64,000 bases of DNA from Pseudomonas wuhanensis (GTDB taxonomy: Bacteria > Pseudomonadota > Gammaproteobacteria > Pseudomonadales > Pseudomonadaceae). Below, in pieces: positions 8,771 through 18,527 of this stretch. Under the pieces are notes generated by a model, which did no database searches, was not told the origin of the DNA, and saw only the letters and a program-made list of their open reading frames with translations. The DNA lies in the NCBI RefSeq assembly GCF_030687395.1, contig NZ_CP117430.1:6200001-6264000 (forward strand), given 5' to 3'. Within the stretch, counting starts at the first letter, position 1. Every line of letters begins with the position of its first letter. Made by a program: the position numbers and the translations under genes.

Positions 8771-10651
8771 ATGAAATTCAGCCACAAAATCCTGTTGGCA
8801 GCCGCTCTCGTGGTGGCCGTTGCATTCGCCTGTTTCATCCTGTTCAACGACTACCGCCAGCGGCAGACCCTGCGCAGCAGTACCGAGTCCTCAATGCAGG
8901 AACTCGGCAGCCTGACCACCAGCAACATCCAGACCTGGCTGGAAAGCCGCATTCAATTGCTGCAATCACTGTCCCAGCAGATCGCCGTGGACGGCAGCGC
9001 CCAGGCTAACCTCAAACGCGCCATCGACCTGCCGGCCTACACCAGCAACTTCCAGCTGAGCTACTTCGGCGGCATCGATGGCGTGATGTTCTCGGTCCCG
9101 GCCGGCAATCGCGCGGCAGACTACGACCCGCGCGCCCGTGGCTGGTACAAGGCGGCCAACAACGCGCAACAGACCATCGTCACCGAACCCTACATTGCGG
9201 CATCGTCGGGCAAACTGGTGATCACCGTTGCCACGCCAGTGAAGCACCAGAATCAAATGATTGGCGTTGCCGGTGCAGACATTGATCTGTCCAGCGTCAG
9301 CGCAATCATCAACTTGCTGAATTTCGGCGGTCATGGCCATGCATTTATCGTCAGCGCCGACGGCAAGATCCTGATCCACCCGGACAGCAAACTGGTGCTC
9401 AAGAACCTGGCCGACGCCTATCCCAACGGCGCGCCGAAAATCAGCCCGGGCCTGAAAGAAGTCGAACTGGACGGCAAAACACAGTTCATCTCCTTCACTC
9501 ACGTTAACGGTGTGCCGTCCGCAGACTGGTACGTGGCGCTGGTGCTGGATAAAGACACCGCGTTCTCGATGCTCAGCGAATTTCGCACCTCGGCGATCAT
9601 CGCCATGATCATTGCCGTGGTGATCATCATCGCGCTGCTGAGCATGTTGATCCGCGTGCTGATGCAACCGCTGCTGACCATGGGCCGCGCCATGCATGAC
9701 ATCGCCGAGGGTGAAGGTGACCTGACCAAGCGTCTGACCATTCATGGCCAGGACGAATTCGGTGCATTGGGCACCTCGTTCAACCGTTTCGTGGAACGTA
9801 TTCATACCTCGATCCGTGAAGTGTCTTCGGCTACCGGCCAGGTCAACGAAGTCGCCTTGCGCGTAGTAGCTGCATCGAACTCATCGATGTTCAACTCCGA
9901 TCAACAGGCCTCTCGCACCAGCAGCGTGGCTGCAGCAATCAACGAATTGGGCGCCGCCGCCCAGGAAATCGCCCAGAACGCCGCCCTCGCCTCGCAACAT
10001 TCGAGCGACGCCCGTGCCTTGGCCGAAGACGGTCAGCAAGTGGTGGATAAAACCATCGCAGCCATGCAGCAGCTGTCGGCGAAGATCAGCGACTCCTGCG
10101 GCAACATCGAAACCCTGAACAGCAACACGGTAAACATCGGTCAGATTCTGGAAGTGATCACCAGCATCTCGCAGCAAACCAACCTGCTGGCGCTCAACGC
10201 AGCCATCGAAGCGGCCCGTGCCGGTGAAGCCGGCCGTGGTTTTGCCGTGGTCGCGGATGAGGTGCGCAACCTCGCCCACCGCACTCAGGATTCGGCGCAG
10301 CAAGTGCAGAAGATGATCGAAGAACTGCAAGTCGGCGCTCGGGAAGCGGTCAGCACCATGACCGACAGCCAGCGCCAGAGCGAAAGCAGCGTGGGCATCG
10401 CCAACCAGGCCGGCGAACGCCTGGGCAGCGTGACGCAGCGTATCGGTGAGATCGACGGGATGAACCAGTCCGTGGCGACCGCGACCGAGGAGCAAACCGC
10501 GGTGGTGGAGTCGATCAACGTCGACATCACCGAGATCAACACGCTGAACCAGGAAGGTGTGGAGAACTTGCAGTCGACCTTGCGTGCGTGTGCTGATCTT
10601 GAGCAGCAGGCGGCGCGGTTGAAGCAGTTGGTGGGTAGTTTCCGGATCTAG
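8771..10651 (+). CDS. Methyl-accepting chemotaxis protein with amino-acid-type dCache_1 sensor
   Basis: Membrane chemoreceptor: first membrane segment about residues 7-26, periplasmic dCache_1 domain, second membrane segment about 270-295, HAMP, and a signalling domain with the hairpin tip region [18 protein letters not shown]. In the sensor, Y118, R123, W125, Y126 and D170 (numbered from this start) reproduce both identity and exact spacing of the amino-acid-binding residues of PctA (Y121, R126, W128, Y129, D173), so an L-amino acid ligand is likely. Start: ATG at 8771 gives a normal signal anchor; ATG at 8759 adds four residues and neither has a strong ribosome site. Which amino acids bind cannot be read from sequence. 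Confidence 0.93.
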   Translation: MKFSHKILLAAALVVAVAFACFILFNDYRQRQTLRSSTESSMQELGSLTTSNIQTWLESRIQLLQSLSQQIAVDGSAQANLKRAIDLPAYTSNFQLSYFGGIDGVMFSVPAGNRAADYDPRARGWYKAANNAQQTIVTEPYIAASSGKLVITVATPVKHQNQMIGVAGADIDLSSVSAIINLLNFGGHGHAFIVSADGKILIHPDSKLVLKNLADAYPNGAPKISPGLKEVELDGKTQFISFTHVNGVPSADWYVALVLDKDTAFSMLSEFRTSAIIAMIIAVVIIIALLSMLIRVLMQPLLTMGRAMHDIAEGEGDLTKRLTIHGQDEFGALGTSFNRFVERIHTSIREVSSATGQVNEVALRVVAASNSSMFNSDQQASRTSSVAAAINELGAAAQEIAQNAALASQHSSDARALAEDGQQVVDKTIAAMQQLSAKISDSCGNIETLNSNTVNIGQILEVITSISQQTNLLALNAAIEAARAGEAGRGFAVVADEVRNLAHRTQDSAQQVQKMIEELQVGAREAVSTMTDSQRQSESSVGIANQAGERLGSVTQRIGEIDGMNQSVATATEEQTAVVESINVDITEINTLNQEGVENLQSTLRACADLEQQAARLKQLVGSFRI

Positions 10652-10667
10652 TGTTTTCAAGGGCCCC

Positions 10668-10722
10668 TTCGCAGGCAAGCCTCGCTCCTGCATTGGCGCA
10701 TGGAGCGAGGCTTGCCCGCGAA
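10668..10722. repeat. REP pair, CGAGGCTTGCC subtype
   Basis: TTCGCAGGCAAGCCTCGCTCC faces GGAGCGAGGCTTGCCCGCGAA with a 13-bp loop; one mismatch (A for G) is in the left arm. It follows the chemoreceptor gene and may act as its transcript end. Confidence 0.9.
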
Positions 10723-10797
10723 GACGGCATTACTGCAACGTAAATCTAAAACCGAGACCCGACTCTACTGGAAACGTTGGTCGGTGCAGCCTGACGC

Positions 10798-10826
10798 AGG
10801 ACTGAATTAAGACTAAACTCAGTCCT
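10798..10826. promoter_or_regulatory. Inverted repeat upstream of the toxin-antitoxin pair
   Basis: AGGACTGA and TCAGTCCT are perfect 8-bp arms 13 bp apart, ending 24 bp before the antitoxin ATG. Phd/YefM antitoxins usually bind such palindromes in their own promoter, so this is the likely operator. Confidence 0.55.
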
Positions 10827-10850
10827 ATTCAATCTGACGAGGCTCATTCC

Positions 10851-11123
10851 ATGAAGCTTTCATCTCAAATCAAGCCGATCAGTTACCTGAAAAGCCACAC
10901 TGCGGAAATCGTTAAAACGATCACCGAGAGCCGTGAACCCTTGGTGATCACCCAAAATGGTGAAGCGAAGCTTGTGGTCATGGATGTGAAAAGCTTTGAA
11001 GAGCAAGAAGACACAATGGCTCTTTTGAAGCTCTTGGCAATGGGCAATCGGGAGATTGAAGAGGGCAAATTTCGGGATGCCGAAGACGTCTTCGCAGAAT
11101 TGGACAAGGCCGACCATCAATGA
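10851..11123 (+). CDS. Type II antitoxin, Phd/YefM family
   Basis: A 90-residue antitoxin. The N-terminal two-thirds (ISYLKSHTAEIVKTITESRE, then PLVITQNGEAKLVVMD) is the Phd/YefM DNA-binding and dimerisation fold; the acidic C-terminal tail after residue 60 (NREIEEGKFRDAEDVFAELD) is the part expected to wrap and neutralise the toxin. Its stop overlaps the toxin start by four bases (ATGA), giving translational coupling. An 8-bp inverted repeat just upstream is a probable autoregulatory operator. Confidence 0.93.
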   Translation: MKLSSQIKPISYLKSHTAEIVKTITESREPLVITQNGEAKLVVMDVKSFEEQEDTMALLKLLAMGNREIEEGKFRDAEDVFAELDKADHQ

Positions 11124-11452
11124 GTTTAAAGGTCGTCATTCTTCAGTCCGCCGAAACAGACCTCAAAGAAATTCGTACCTATCTCACCAAACAATTTTCT
11201 ACACAGACATGGCAAAACACTTACGCCAATCTGAAGGCAGCCATCCGTCATTTGGGAAGCCAGCCCTATGCCGGGTCAGTCCCGGAAGAGATCGAGAAGC
11301 TCAATCTCAGCCAATATCGACAAATTGTCTTAGGAATGAACCGGATCATTTATGAAGTGCGGGAGCAAACGGTCTACGTCCACATCATTGCCGATACACG
11401 GAAAAACCTGCCGACATTGCTCATGAAGCGACTGTTACAAGGGAATCCGTGA
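11120..11452 (+). CDS. Type II toxin, RelE/ParE family
   Basis: A 110-residue toxin of the RelE/ParE fold. Family features are LKVVILQSAETDLKEIRTYL at the start, then the C-terminal strands YRQIVLGMNRIIYEVREQT, VYVHIIADTRKNL and LLMKRLL, as in YoeB/ParE-like proteins such as those paired with Phd/YefM antitoxins. Whether it cleaves ribosome-bound mRNA or poisons gyrase cannot be decided from sequence. It is coupled to the antitoxin by an ATGA overlap and sits between a chemoreceptor gene and the oppositely oriented DUF924 gene, with no other mobile-element signs. Confidence 0.92.
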   Translation: MSLKVVILQSAETDLKEIRTYLTKQFSTQTWQNTYANLKAAIRHLGSQPYAGSVPEEIEKLNLSQYRQIVLGMNRIIYEVREQTVYVHIIADTRKNLPTLLMKRLLQGNP

Positions 11453-11464
11453 GTTCACAGCCCA

Positions 11465-12067
11465 TCAGAACCGCGATCCCGGCCCATTCAAAAACTCCAG
11501 CTCCTCAGCCGTAGATTCGCGCCCCAACACCGCATTGCGATGGGGAAACCGTCCAAATCGCGCAATGATCTTCTGATGCCGCTCGGCATAATCCAGGTTG
11601 TCGGCAAACACCGCCCGATCCGCCACCGGTTGCTGTTCAACCAGATCAAGAAACCGCGAAACCGCTTCGTTCTGCACGGCCAGATTTTCGCAGTGCTCGA
11701 ACACCAGGTAGATAAACACCCGCTGGATCGGCCGCAGTTGCCGATCGAAATCCGCAGCAATGCCTTGCGCTACCAGTGCCTGAGCCCTGAGATCGCCGGA
11801 AAAGGATTTGGGAGTGTCGCGAAAGATCATTCGCGGGAGTTGATCGAGCAACAGCACCAGGGCCAGCCAACCTTCGGGGCGTTGCGCCCAGTCAGTCAAT
11901 CCGCCGGCCAGTGCCTGCTCGACCCAGCCCCCGAAACGCGTCTGCGCTTCGAGGTCCTGGCTGTCGCGTTTGCCAAACCATAACTTGCCCTTGTCAGCCG
12001 CTATATCGTGGGGGGATTCGAGGGTTCCGAACCACCATTCGAGCAACGGCTGCCAGGGCGCGGTCAT
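11465..12067 (-). CDS. DUF924 family protein
   Basis: A 200-residue cytosolic helical protein of the DUF924 family (tetratricopeptide-like fold), function unknown. Typical family text is WFGKRDSQDLEAQTRFGGWV near the N-terminus, LVLLLDQLPRMIFRDTPKSF, and the C-terminal YAERHQKIIARFGRFPHRNA followed by LGRESTAEELEFL. It begins two bases after the fbp stop and so is co-transcribed with fbp. Confidence 0.93.
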   Translation of the reverse strand: MTAPWQPLLEWWFGTLESPHDIAADKGKLWFGKRDSQDLEAQTRFGGWVEQALAGGLTDWAQRPEGWLALVLLLDQLPRMIFRDTPKSFSGDLRAQALVAQGIAADFDRQLRPIQRVFIYLVFEHCENLAVQNEAVSRFLDLVEQQPVADRAVFADNLDYAERHQKIIARFGRFPHRNAVLGRESTAEELEFLNGPGSRF

Positions 12068-12069
12068 GT

Positions 12070-13080
12070 TTATTCCTTGTGGTAAGCCGTGACGCGGGCG
12101 ACTTCTTCTTTAGAGCCGAGGAACACCGCAACACGCTGGTGCAGGCCTTCCGGCTGGATGTCGAGGATGCGCTGGTGGCCGTCAGTGGATGCGCCACCCG
12201 CTTGTTCCACCAGGAACGACATCGGGTTGGCTTCGTACATCAGGCGCAGCTTGCCCGGCTTCGACGGCTCGCGGCTGTCGCGTGGGTACATGAACAGACC
12301 GCCACGGGTCAGGATACGGTGCACGTCGGCGACCATCGCGGCGACCCAGCGCATGTTGTAGTTCTTCTTCAGCGGGCCTTCATCGCCAGCCAGCAATTCG
12401 TCGACGTAACGTTGTACCGGCGCTTCCCAGTGACGCTTGTTGGACGCGTTGATCGCGAATTCCTGCGTGGATTCAGGGATCGTGATGTCTTCATGGGTCA
12501 GCACAAAGCTGCCCATTTCACGGTCGAGGGTGAAGCCTTTGACGCCATTGCCCAAGGTCAGCACCAGCATGGTCTGTGGGCCGTAAATCGCATAACCGGC
12601 GGCAACCTGCTGAGTGCCTGGCTGCAGGAAGGCCTTTTCGTTCAAAGGCTCGTTCTGGGTCAGGTATTCGTTCGGGCAACGCAGTACGGAGAAGATCGTA
12701 CCGACCGGCGCGTTGATGTCGATGTTCGACGAACCGTCCAGTGGGTCGAATACCAGCAGGTACGCGCCTTTCGGGTATTTGCCCGGGATCTGATAGGCAT
12801 TGTCCATTTCTTCGGATGCCATGCCGGCCAGGTGACCGCCCCATTCGTTGGCTTCGAGCAGGATGTCGTTGGACATCACATCAAGCTTCTTCTGCACTTC
12901 ACCCTGGACGTTTTCAGTGCCCATGCTGCCCAGAACGCCACCCAGGGCGCCTTTGGAGACGGCGTGGCTGATTTCCTTGCAAGCACGCGCCACCACTTCG
13001 ATCAGGAAACGCAGATCGGCAGGAGTGTTGTTGCTGCGGGTCTGCTCAATCAAATAGCGACTCAAGGTAACGCGGGACAT
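12070..13080 (-). CDS. fbp: Fructose-1,6-bisphosphatase class 1
   Basis: Gluconeogenic enzyme hydrolysing fructose 1,6-bisphosphate to fructose 6-phosphate. The 336 residues match class I. The metal and phosphate-binding signature [19 protein letters not shown] is intact, as is the substrate-binding [16 protein letters not shown] (as [19 protein letters not shown]). ATG at 13080 is preceded by GGAGCC. Essential for growth on amino acids or organic acids, the substrates supported by the adjacent histidine catabolic genes. The DUF924 gene follows after two bases. Confidence 0.97.
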   Translation of the reverse strand: MSRVTLSRYLIEQTRSNNTPADLRFLIEVVARACKEISHAVSKGALGGVLGSMGTENVQGEVQKKLDVMSNDILLEANEWGGHLAGMASEEMDNAYQIPGKYPKGAYLLVFDPLDGSSNIDINAPVGTIFSVLRCPNEYLTQNEPLNEKAFLQPGTQQVAAGYAIYGPQTMLVLTLGNGVKGFTLDREMGSFVLTHEDITIPESTQEFAINASNKRHWEAPVQRYVDELLAGDEGPLKKNYNMRWVAAMVADVHRILTRGGLFMYPRDSREPSKPGKLRLMYEANPMSFLVEQAGGASTDGHQRILDIQPEGLHQRVAVFLGSKEEVARVTAYHKE

Positions 13081-13257
13081 GGAAGGCTCCGGTGGAATGG
13101 GGGGCTAAAAACCCGCGCAGTTTAACGCGAGTCGGGGCGCATTTCCTCCTATCAGACGTGATACACCCAATAGAGTTCATGTGCGGGGTTGAGCGTAGTT
13201 CGAAATGATGCCGTGATTGGCGGCAGTTTGAATATTTTTGGTAGCCGGAAGGACGCC

Positions 13258-13322
13258 TTCGCGGGCAAGCCTCGCTCCTTCAGGTAATCCACCAATCCTG
13301 TGGGAGCGAGGCTTGCCCGCGA
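13258..13322. repeat. REP pair, CGAGGCTTGCC subtype
   Basis: TTCGCGGGCAAGCCTCGCTCC faces GGAGCGAGGCTTGCCCGCGA across about 24 bp, directly after the DUF3999 stop. Confidence 0.93.
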
Positions 13323-13341
13323 TCTGGCGCGAAGCGCCAGC

Positions 13342-14709
13342 CTAGGATTTGACGGGTGGTTTGCGCAGCAAGCTGAACGCCATGGCGCCCAAAAACAGCA
13401 CACTGAGCAACAGCACCGCCCACAACCCGAATTTCTTCCAGTTCGTGTCCGCCCCCGTTGGCACGGTCGCCGCCGGAGTCACCACGACCCCACCCTCCAC
13501 CGTCGCCTTGCCCAACGCCGCCAGCTTCGCAGCGCTGTAATCCGGTATCAGCGTCGACAACGGCAAGCTCGCCGCCTTCACCGTCGCACTCCCCAGCGCC
13601 AGCGTAAAAGGCCCGGCCCCGCGCGCCAGGAACACCAGTTGCGTGGAGCGCACGGCAAATCGGATGGTCGGTGCTTCGGCGCCCAGGCCACCGCCGCGCT
13701 CATCCACCGTCAGCTTCAATTGCTGCACGGTCTGGCCTGGCAGCTGCAATTCGTTCTGCACCACGTCCTGGCCATTCTGGGTCAATCGATAGAGCAAACC
13801 GCTGGTCAGCGTTTGCCACGGCAGGCTGGTTTCCCGGCGACCCGACAATGTCACCGGTGCCAGGCTGTTGGGTTGATTCAGCTCGATCTGCAAGCGCTGG
13901 ACGTTCAACCCCATCGGCAATTGCCAGGTGTACTCACCGGCCTTCACGCTGGTGCCAGCCAACGGTTGCGACCAGACCAACGGCAGCGGCAAGGTGCGAG
14001 GATTGGTGCTTTCCAGTTGCGCCGAAGTCAGCACGGGTGCCGACTGCGGTGAACTCCACAGCAAGCGCAAGTAGCGCGCCGATTGCCCCGGCAAGCCGAC
14101 TTCATGTTGCTCGACCCGTTCGTCGGCAAACGTCAGACGCGCCACCTGCCCTTCACCCCACGACTGCCAATGCTGCAAATCGTCGCTGGCTTCAATGCTG
14201 AAACGCTGGAAACCATCGCGATCACTGGTCCAATCAAGGATCAATTGCTGTAACGGCGCCTTGATTCGACTGGCATCGAGCAACCAGCCGCGCAGCTCTT
14301 CTTCACCTGCCTCCAACTGGCTGGACGGCTGCACTTCGATCAACGTGCCGTTGGTGTTCGATTGCACGCGCACACTCGGCGCGCGTTCGGTGGCATCCGC
14401 CGAGTTGTACAACGGGAACCACTTTACGTCGTTCAGCGTGCGGTTTTCGCGGGTCTGCGCGGGTTCCCGGGCCAGGGCATACGCCTGAGGCTCACCGGCG
14501 GCGTTGAACACGCGTAGATCGCTGAGATCGGTTTGCCGCGCTTTCAGTTGCACGCCCAAGGGTAATTCCAGGCGATACCACGGCCCCTCGCCACTCACCG
14601 ATAACGGCACCTGCGCGGCAAAGTCCGCCGGTTTTTCCTGCGCGCCGGCCGACAGTGTCACACCCAACACCACAGCCCCCCACCAGCCCAGGTTCAGCTT
14701 CTGACTCAA
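13342..14709 (-). CDS. DUF3999 family protein
   Basis: A 455-residue envelope protein of unknown function. It has a signal peptide (GWWGAVVLGVTLSAGAQ), a long beta-rich periplasmic part with F5/8-like strands (RFSIEASDDLQHWQSWGEG), and one C-terminal membrane helix (about residues 430-448, LWAVLLLSVLFLGAMAFSLL) followed by a short basic tail. Its start overlaps the DUF2339 stop by four bases (ATGA). DUF3999 next to DUF2339 is a recurrent pair, suggesting a joint membrane complex; that is inference. Confidence 0.9.
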   Translation of the reverse strand: MSQKLNLGWWGAVVLGVTLSAGAQEKPADFAAQVPLSVSGEGPWYRLELPLGVQLKARQTDLSDLRVFNAAGEPQAYALAREPAQTRENRTLNDVKWFPLYNSADATERAPSVRVQSNTNGTLIEVQPSSQLEAGEEELRGWLLDASRIKAPLQQLILDWTSDRDGFQRFSIEASDDLQHWQSWGEGQVARLTFADERVEQHEVGLPGQSARYLRLLWSSPQSAPVLTSAQLESTNPRTLPLPLVWSQPLAGTSVKAGEYTWQLPMGLNVQRLQIELNQPNSLAPVTLSGRRETSLPWQTLTSGLLYRLTQNGQDVVQNELQLPGQTVQQLKLTVDERGGGLGAEAPTIRFAVRSTQLVFLARGAGPFTLALGSATVKAASLPLSTLIPDYSAAKLAALGKATVEGGVVVTPAATVPTGADTNWKKFGLWAVLLLSVLFLGAMAFSLLRKPPVKS

Positions 14710-17700
14710 GACGACACTCCTTCGGTTTCAGGGGCCGGTTTTTCAACATCCGGCACAGCTTCGGCACGCTTGGGCGGCAGCGGAGCGAAATAGCCCACCA
14801 CCAACAGCAACACGCCAACGCCGATAAACGACACGATCCGCGCCAGCCCGCCGCGGTTACTCAATTCAACGAAGAACAGCTTGGCGACCACCAACGCGAT
14901 CAGCGCCGCGCCGATCAGCCAGACTTCGCGGCGATGACGCAGATGCCCACCGATCATCAGACTCAGGGCCATCAAGGTCCAGACGATGGACAGCCCGGCC
15001 TGCACCAGCATCGATTCGAGCAGCAGATCCAGCGCGAACGGCACGCCGCCCCAGTGATGGGCCGCGCGCATCACCAGCGCGGTGAAGAAGACGAACAACG
15101 AAACACCGGCAATCACTTGCGTGGCGTTATCGGCGTAATCCTTGCGAATCGCCAGTTGCGTCACGGCGCTGCGAGACCAGACGTAAACGCCGAACAACGC
15201 AAACAACAGGCCCAACTCCAACGGGTTAATCAGCGGCACATACGGCAACGGCTCGGCGGTGCCGTCGCTGGCGATGTTCGCCAACCAGAACCAGCCGAGC
15301 ATCAAAAACGCCAACGGCGCAGCGGCATAGAGCCGGTACTCGCGGGAATACTCCGACACCGGCCATGGCCACGCACGCGGTGCTGCCATCAGCACCAGAT
15401 ACAGGCTCGGCAGAATCGCCCAGCCCAGCCAGCGCCAGGCGTTGTACTGCTCCGACAACAGCAGCAAGCCGTAACGCAACTCCAGGGCCAGCACGCCGAT
15501 CAACAGCCAGCAACCGAGCACATGGGCGGTGCTCAGGGCTCTTGCGGGCAGCGTCGGCGCCAGACGCCGCAGGGAGATGAAATGCACGACGAACACTGCA
15601 GCCCAAACCAGCCAGCCGAAGTTGGCGGCCGGGTGATAACGCGAATGCCAGGCCGCGAGCAACACCAGACCGGCGGCCGGAATCAGCAAGGTGCAGAGCA
15701 AGCCCAGCGACGACCACTTCAGGCGCAGCGCCAATACCGTCCACAGCGCGACACTCACGGCGGCGACGGCCAGCAACAAAGTGGCTTGCAGATTTAAAGG
15801 TGCAAAGCGCAGCACTTCGCTGACCCACGCCAGCGCCCACCAACCCGCGCCCCACACCAGCAACACTTCGGACAAGCGCTGCAGGCTCAACCCATCGAAG
15901 GCCGAAGCATGGTTGCCGAGCTGCAAACGCCAGGCCCCGACGAATGCGGCCAGCCCCAGCACTAGCGGCGTCCAGAAACCGCTATGTGCCAACGGTCGCA
16001 ACCCTTCGCTGAGCAGCGGGCCGAGCAGGTCCGGCCCGGCGAACAGGAACGCAGCGCCACCGATCACCTGCAACAGCAGACCAAAGACAAAACTCACACG
16101 CTGCTTCAGGTACAGGCTCAGCCAGATGATGAACAAACCACTGGCGGCCCACACCGCGCTCGCGGTTTGCCACGGCAACACGAACAATACGGCGAGGTTG
16201 ATCAGCACCAGACCGGCCAGCAACACCACTGACAAGCTGCGCAGCAAACGCACATCGCTGCGCACCATTTCGTCGCGGGCCGCCAGCAACATCCCGGCAA
16301 TCAACGCCAGCCCGATCAGGGACGCGCTGAGCAAACCGCTCCAACCGGCGCTGAACACCGCAGTCGACTCACCACCCGCCCCTTGCAGCCGCAACAGGAA
16401 CAATGCACCGCCGAGCAGTTGCACGGCGAACGCGGTGAACAGGAACGTTCGCGATTGCAGGCGCAGGCCGACAAACAGCGTCGCCAACCCGGCCAGCGCC
16501 CAACTGATCGCCGTGCCATGAGTGAAGAAAAACAGCGGCGCCAGCAGATAAAGGAACGTCAGCCCCAGACAGGCCAGCACCGGCAGCCCTTGGCGCTCCC
16601 ACTTTGAGGCCTGTTCGGGCAACGCTTTGCGCAATTGGTAAAAGCTGAACAGCAACGCCACGCCGAGCATCAATGCCCCCAGCGGGGCGCCATCAAGCAG
16701 GCTGCTCTCGCCGCTGCGCAGCTCGCTGAGAAAGGCCAGTGCCGAGCCCAGTTGCAGCAGCAAGGCAAAGGCTCGCGCCAGCGGTCGTTGTTGACGCAGG
16801 CCGAGCCAGAAAATCCCCGCGCCTTCCACGGCCCAGGCGGCCGCGGTCCAACGCGCGTCGAGCCCCAAGGGGATCGCCAGGCTGGCGAAGATCACCCCCA
16901 GTGCCAGACAAGTTTCCGCCAACAACAATGCTCGACCGCCCATCAGCAACCGGGCCAGCCCCATGTAAATCATGCCCAGCGCCAAGGCGCTGAAAGCGGC
17001 GGCAAATTCCAGATGCTCCACCAGCGCGAACTGCAAACCGAAACCCACCAGCGGTGGCGCGAACAATAGGGTGCCGTCGACGTAATCGCCCTTGCGCGCC
17101 GACCAGTGCAACAGTGCCTCGCGGCTGTCGTCCTCGGGGGCGTCGCTCATTTCCAGCAGTTTGCGCCGGGCGAACAACAGGCCGATGGCCAGGTACATCA
17201 GGAAAAACAGAATCAGGAACGGCTCGGTACTCCACAACAATTCCGGCGTATAGGAACGCAGACCCCAGGCCAACCCGATGCCAAAGGTGCCGACAAAACC
17301 GATCAGGTTGAGCAACCGCCAGGCCTTGAACCACGCGATGGCAAGGATGCCGGCGTTGAGCAGAGCAAAGTAGCTGAACAGCGCGACATGGTTGCCGGCG
17401 CCGGTGGAGGTCAGGATCGGCGCGGCGAAACCGCCCAGGGCGGCAGCGGCGGCCAGGCCCAAGGCGTTCTGGGTAATGGCGAGAATCGCCGAGAACACCG
17501 TCACCACCACCAGCAGCCCCAGTGCCGCCGTCGGGTCGAGCAACGGGTGCAAACGCATCGCGGCAAACACTGTCAGGTACAACACCGCAATCCCGGTGCC
17601 TTGCAGCATCAGTGCGTAATTGCTGTTGCGCAGGCGCAACCACCAGCCCAGCGCGAGCAAGCCCAAGGCGGCCGCCGCGACACCGGCGTAACGCAATTCG

Positions 17701-18317
17701 ACCGGCACCACCATGCCTTCAGTGGCGTAGCGCAACAGGAAGGCCAAACCGAGGAACAACAGCACCACGCCGACCCGCAGCACGGTATTGCCGCCAAAGA
17801 GCCAGTTGCGTGCGCCGCTGATGGCGCGTTCGATGAAGTTCGGGCCGCGCGGCGCCGCCGGTTGCTGTGGTTCGCGGGCGACTGGCTCGGGTTTCCAGGC
17901 ATCAGCGGGCGGCGGACGACTGGCTTCGGCCGCGGCCGCCGTGATGGGTTCGAGTTCGGGCGGTAGCTCCCAGATCAGCTCCGGGGCTGCGACAGGGGCT
18001 TGCTCAAGAATGATTTCAGGGGATGGAACCGGTTCGCTGGCCGCAGGTTCACTGGCTTCAGGTGTTTTGACGCCCGAGACTTCCAGCAACGCCAGTCGTT
18101 GCTCGACCGCATTCAGCGCAACCTGCGCCTGATCGAGCAAGCGCTGCTGCTCGGCGGTTTGAGTATTCAAGCGGCTGATGCGCAGGGCCTGGCCAATACC
18201 CAGCCCGAGCAAAGCGCCTAACAGCGCGCCGCTGAATGACTCGTCGAGTAGCCAGCCCAACAGCAACCCAATCAGCATGAACATCCATTGCATGGTCGAT
18301 ATCCCTAAGCGGCCCAT
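14706..18317 (-). CDS. DUF2339 polytopic membrane protein
   Basis: A very large inner-membrane protein (1203 residues) of unknown function. A short N-terminal membrane segment pair (about 10-50) is followed by a coiled-coil-like linker and a Pro/Ala/Glu-rich spacer (about 75-160), then well over twenty closely packed hydrophobic segments from about residue 175 to the C-terminus. The FIERAISGARNWLFGGNTVLR stretch just before the membrane block is characteristic of the family. It is translationally coupled to the downstream DUF3999 gene. No enzymatic motif is visible. Confidence 0.92.
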   Translation of the reverse strand: MGRLGISTMQWMFMLIGLLLGWLLDESFSGALLGALLGLGIGQALRISRLNTQTAEQQRLLDQAQVALNAVEQRLALLEVSGVKTPEASEPAASEPVPSPEIILEQAPVAAPELIWELPPELEPITAAAAEASRPPPADAWKPEPVAREPQQPAAPRGPNFIERAISGARNWLFGGNTVLRVGVVLLFLGLAFLLRYATEGMVVPVELRYAGVAAAALGLLALGWWLRLRNSNYALMLQGTGIAVLYLTVFAAMRLHPLLDPTAALGLLVVVTVFSAILAITQNALGLAAAAALGGFAAPILTSTGAGNHVALFSYFALLNAGILAIAWFKAWRLLNLIGFVGTFGIGLAWGLRSYTPELLWSTEPFLILFFLMYLAIGLLFARRKLLEMSDAPEDDSREALLHWSARKGDYVDGTLLFAPPLVGFGLQFALVEHLEFAAAFSALALGMIYMGLARLLMGGRALLLAETCLALGVIFASLAIPLGLDARWTAAAWAVEGAGIFWLGLRQQRPLARAFALLLQLGSALAFLSELRSGESSLLDGAPLGALMLGVALLFSFYQLRKALPEQASKWERQGLPVLACLGLTFLYLLAPLFFFTHGTAISWALAGLATLFVGLRLQSRTFLFTAFAVQLLGGALFLLRLQGAGGESTAVFSAGWSGLLSASLIGLALIAGMLLAARDEMVRSDVRLLRSLSVVLLAGLVLINLAVLFVLPWQTASAVWAASGLFIIWLSLYLKQRVSFVFGLLLQVIGGAAFLFAGPDLLGPLLSEGLRPLAHSGFWTPLVLGLAAFVGAWRLQLGNHASAFDGLSLQRLSEVLLVWGAGWWALAWVSEVLRFAPLNLQATLLLAVAAVSVALWTVLALRLKWSSLGLLCTLLIPAAGLVLLAAWHSRYHPAANFGWLVWAAVFVVHFISLRRLAPTLPARALSTAHVLGCWLLIGVLALELRYGLLLLSEQYNAWRWLGWAILPSLYLVLMAAPRAWPWPVSEYSREYRLYAAAPLAFLMLGWFWLANIASDGTAEPLPYVPLINPLELGLLFALFGVYVWSRSAVTQLAIRKDYADNATQVIAGVSLFVFFTALVMRAAHHWGGVPFALDLLLESMLVQAGLSIVWTLMALSLMIGGHLRHRREVWLIGAALIALVVAKLFFVELSNRGGLARIVSFIGVGVLLLVVGYFAPLPPKRAEAVPDVEKPAPETEGVSS

Positions 18318-18343
18318 TGCCTTGTGGCGTTTGCACTGACGTC

Positions 18344-18426
18344 ATCGCGGGCAAGCCTCGCTCCCACAGGTTTTGCACAGATCGCAAGAACGATATATGA
18401 CCTGTAGGAGCGAGGCTTGCCCGCGA
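18344..18426. repeat. REP pair, CGAGGCTTGCC subtype
   Basis: TCGCGGGCAAGCCTCGCTCC(CACAGG) faces (CCTGTA)GGAGCGAGGCTTGCCCGCGA across about 31 bp, between glgP and the DUF2339 gene. Confidence 0.93.
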
Positions 18427-18527
18427 TTGACCGCGCAGCGGTCACCGAAACATCCGGAGAACCTGGCGCTTAGTATATCGGTCCGGCCCAACAACCGTCG
18501 GGCCTGACTCGCAATTATTGCTAAAAG

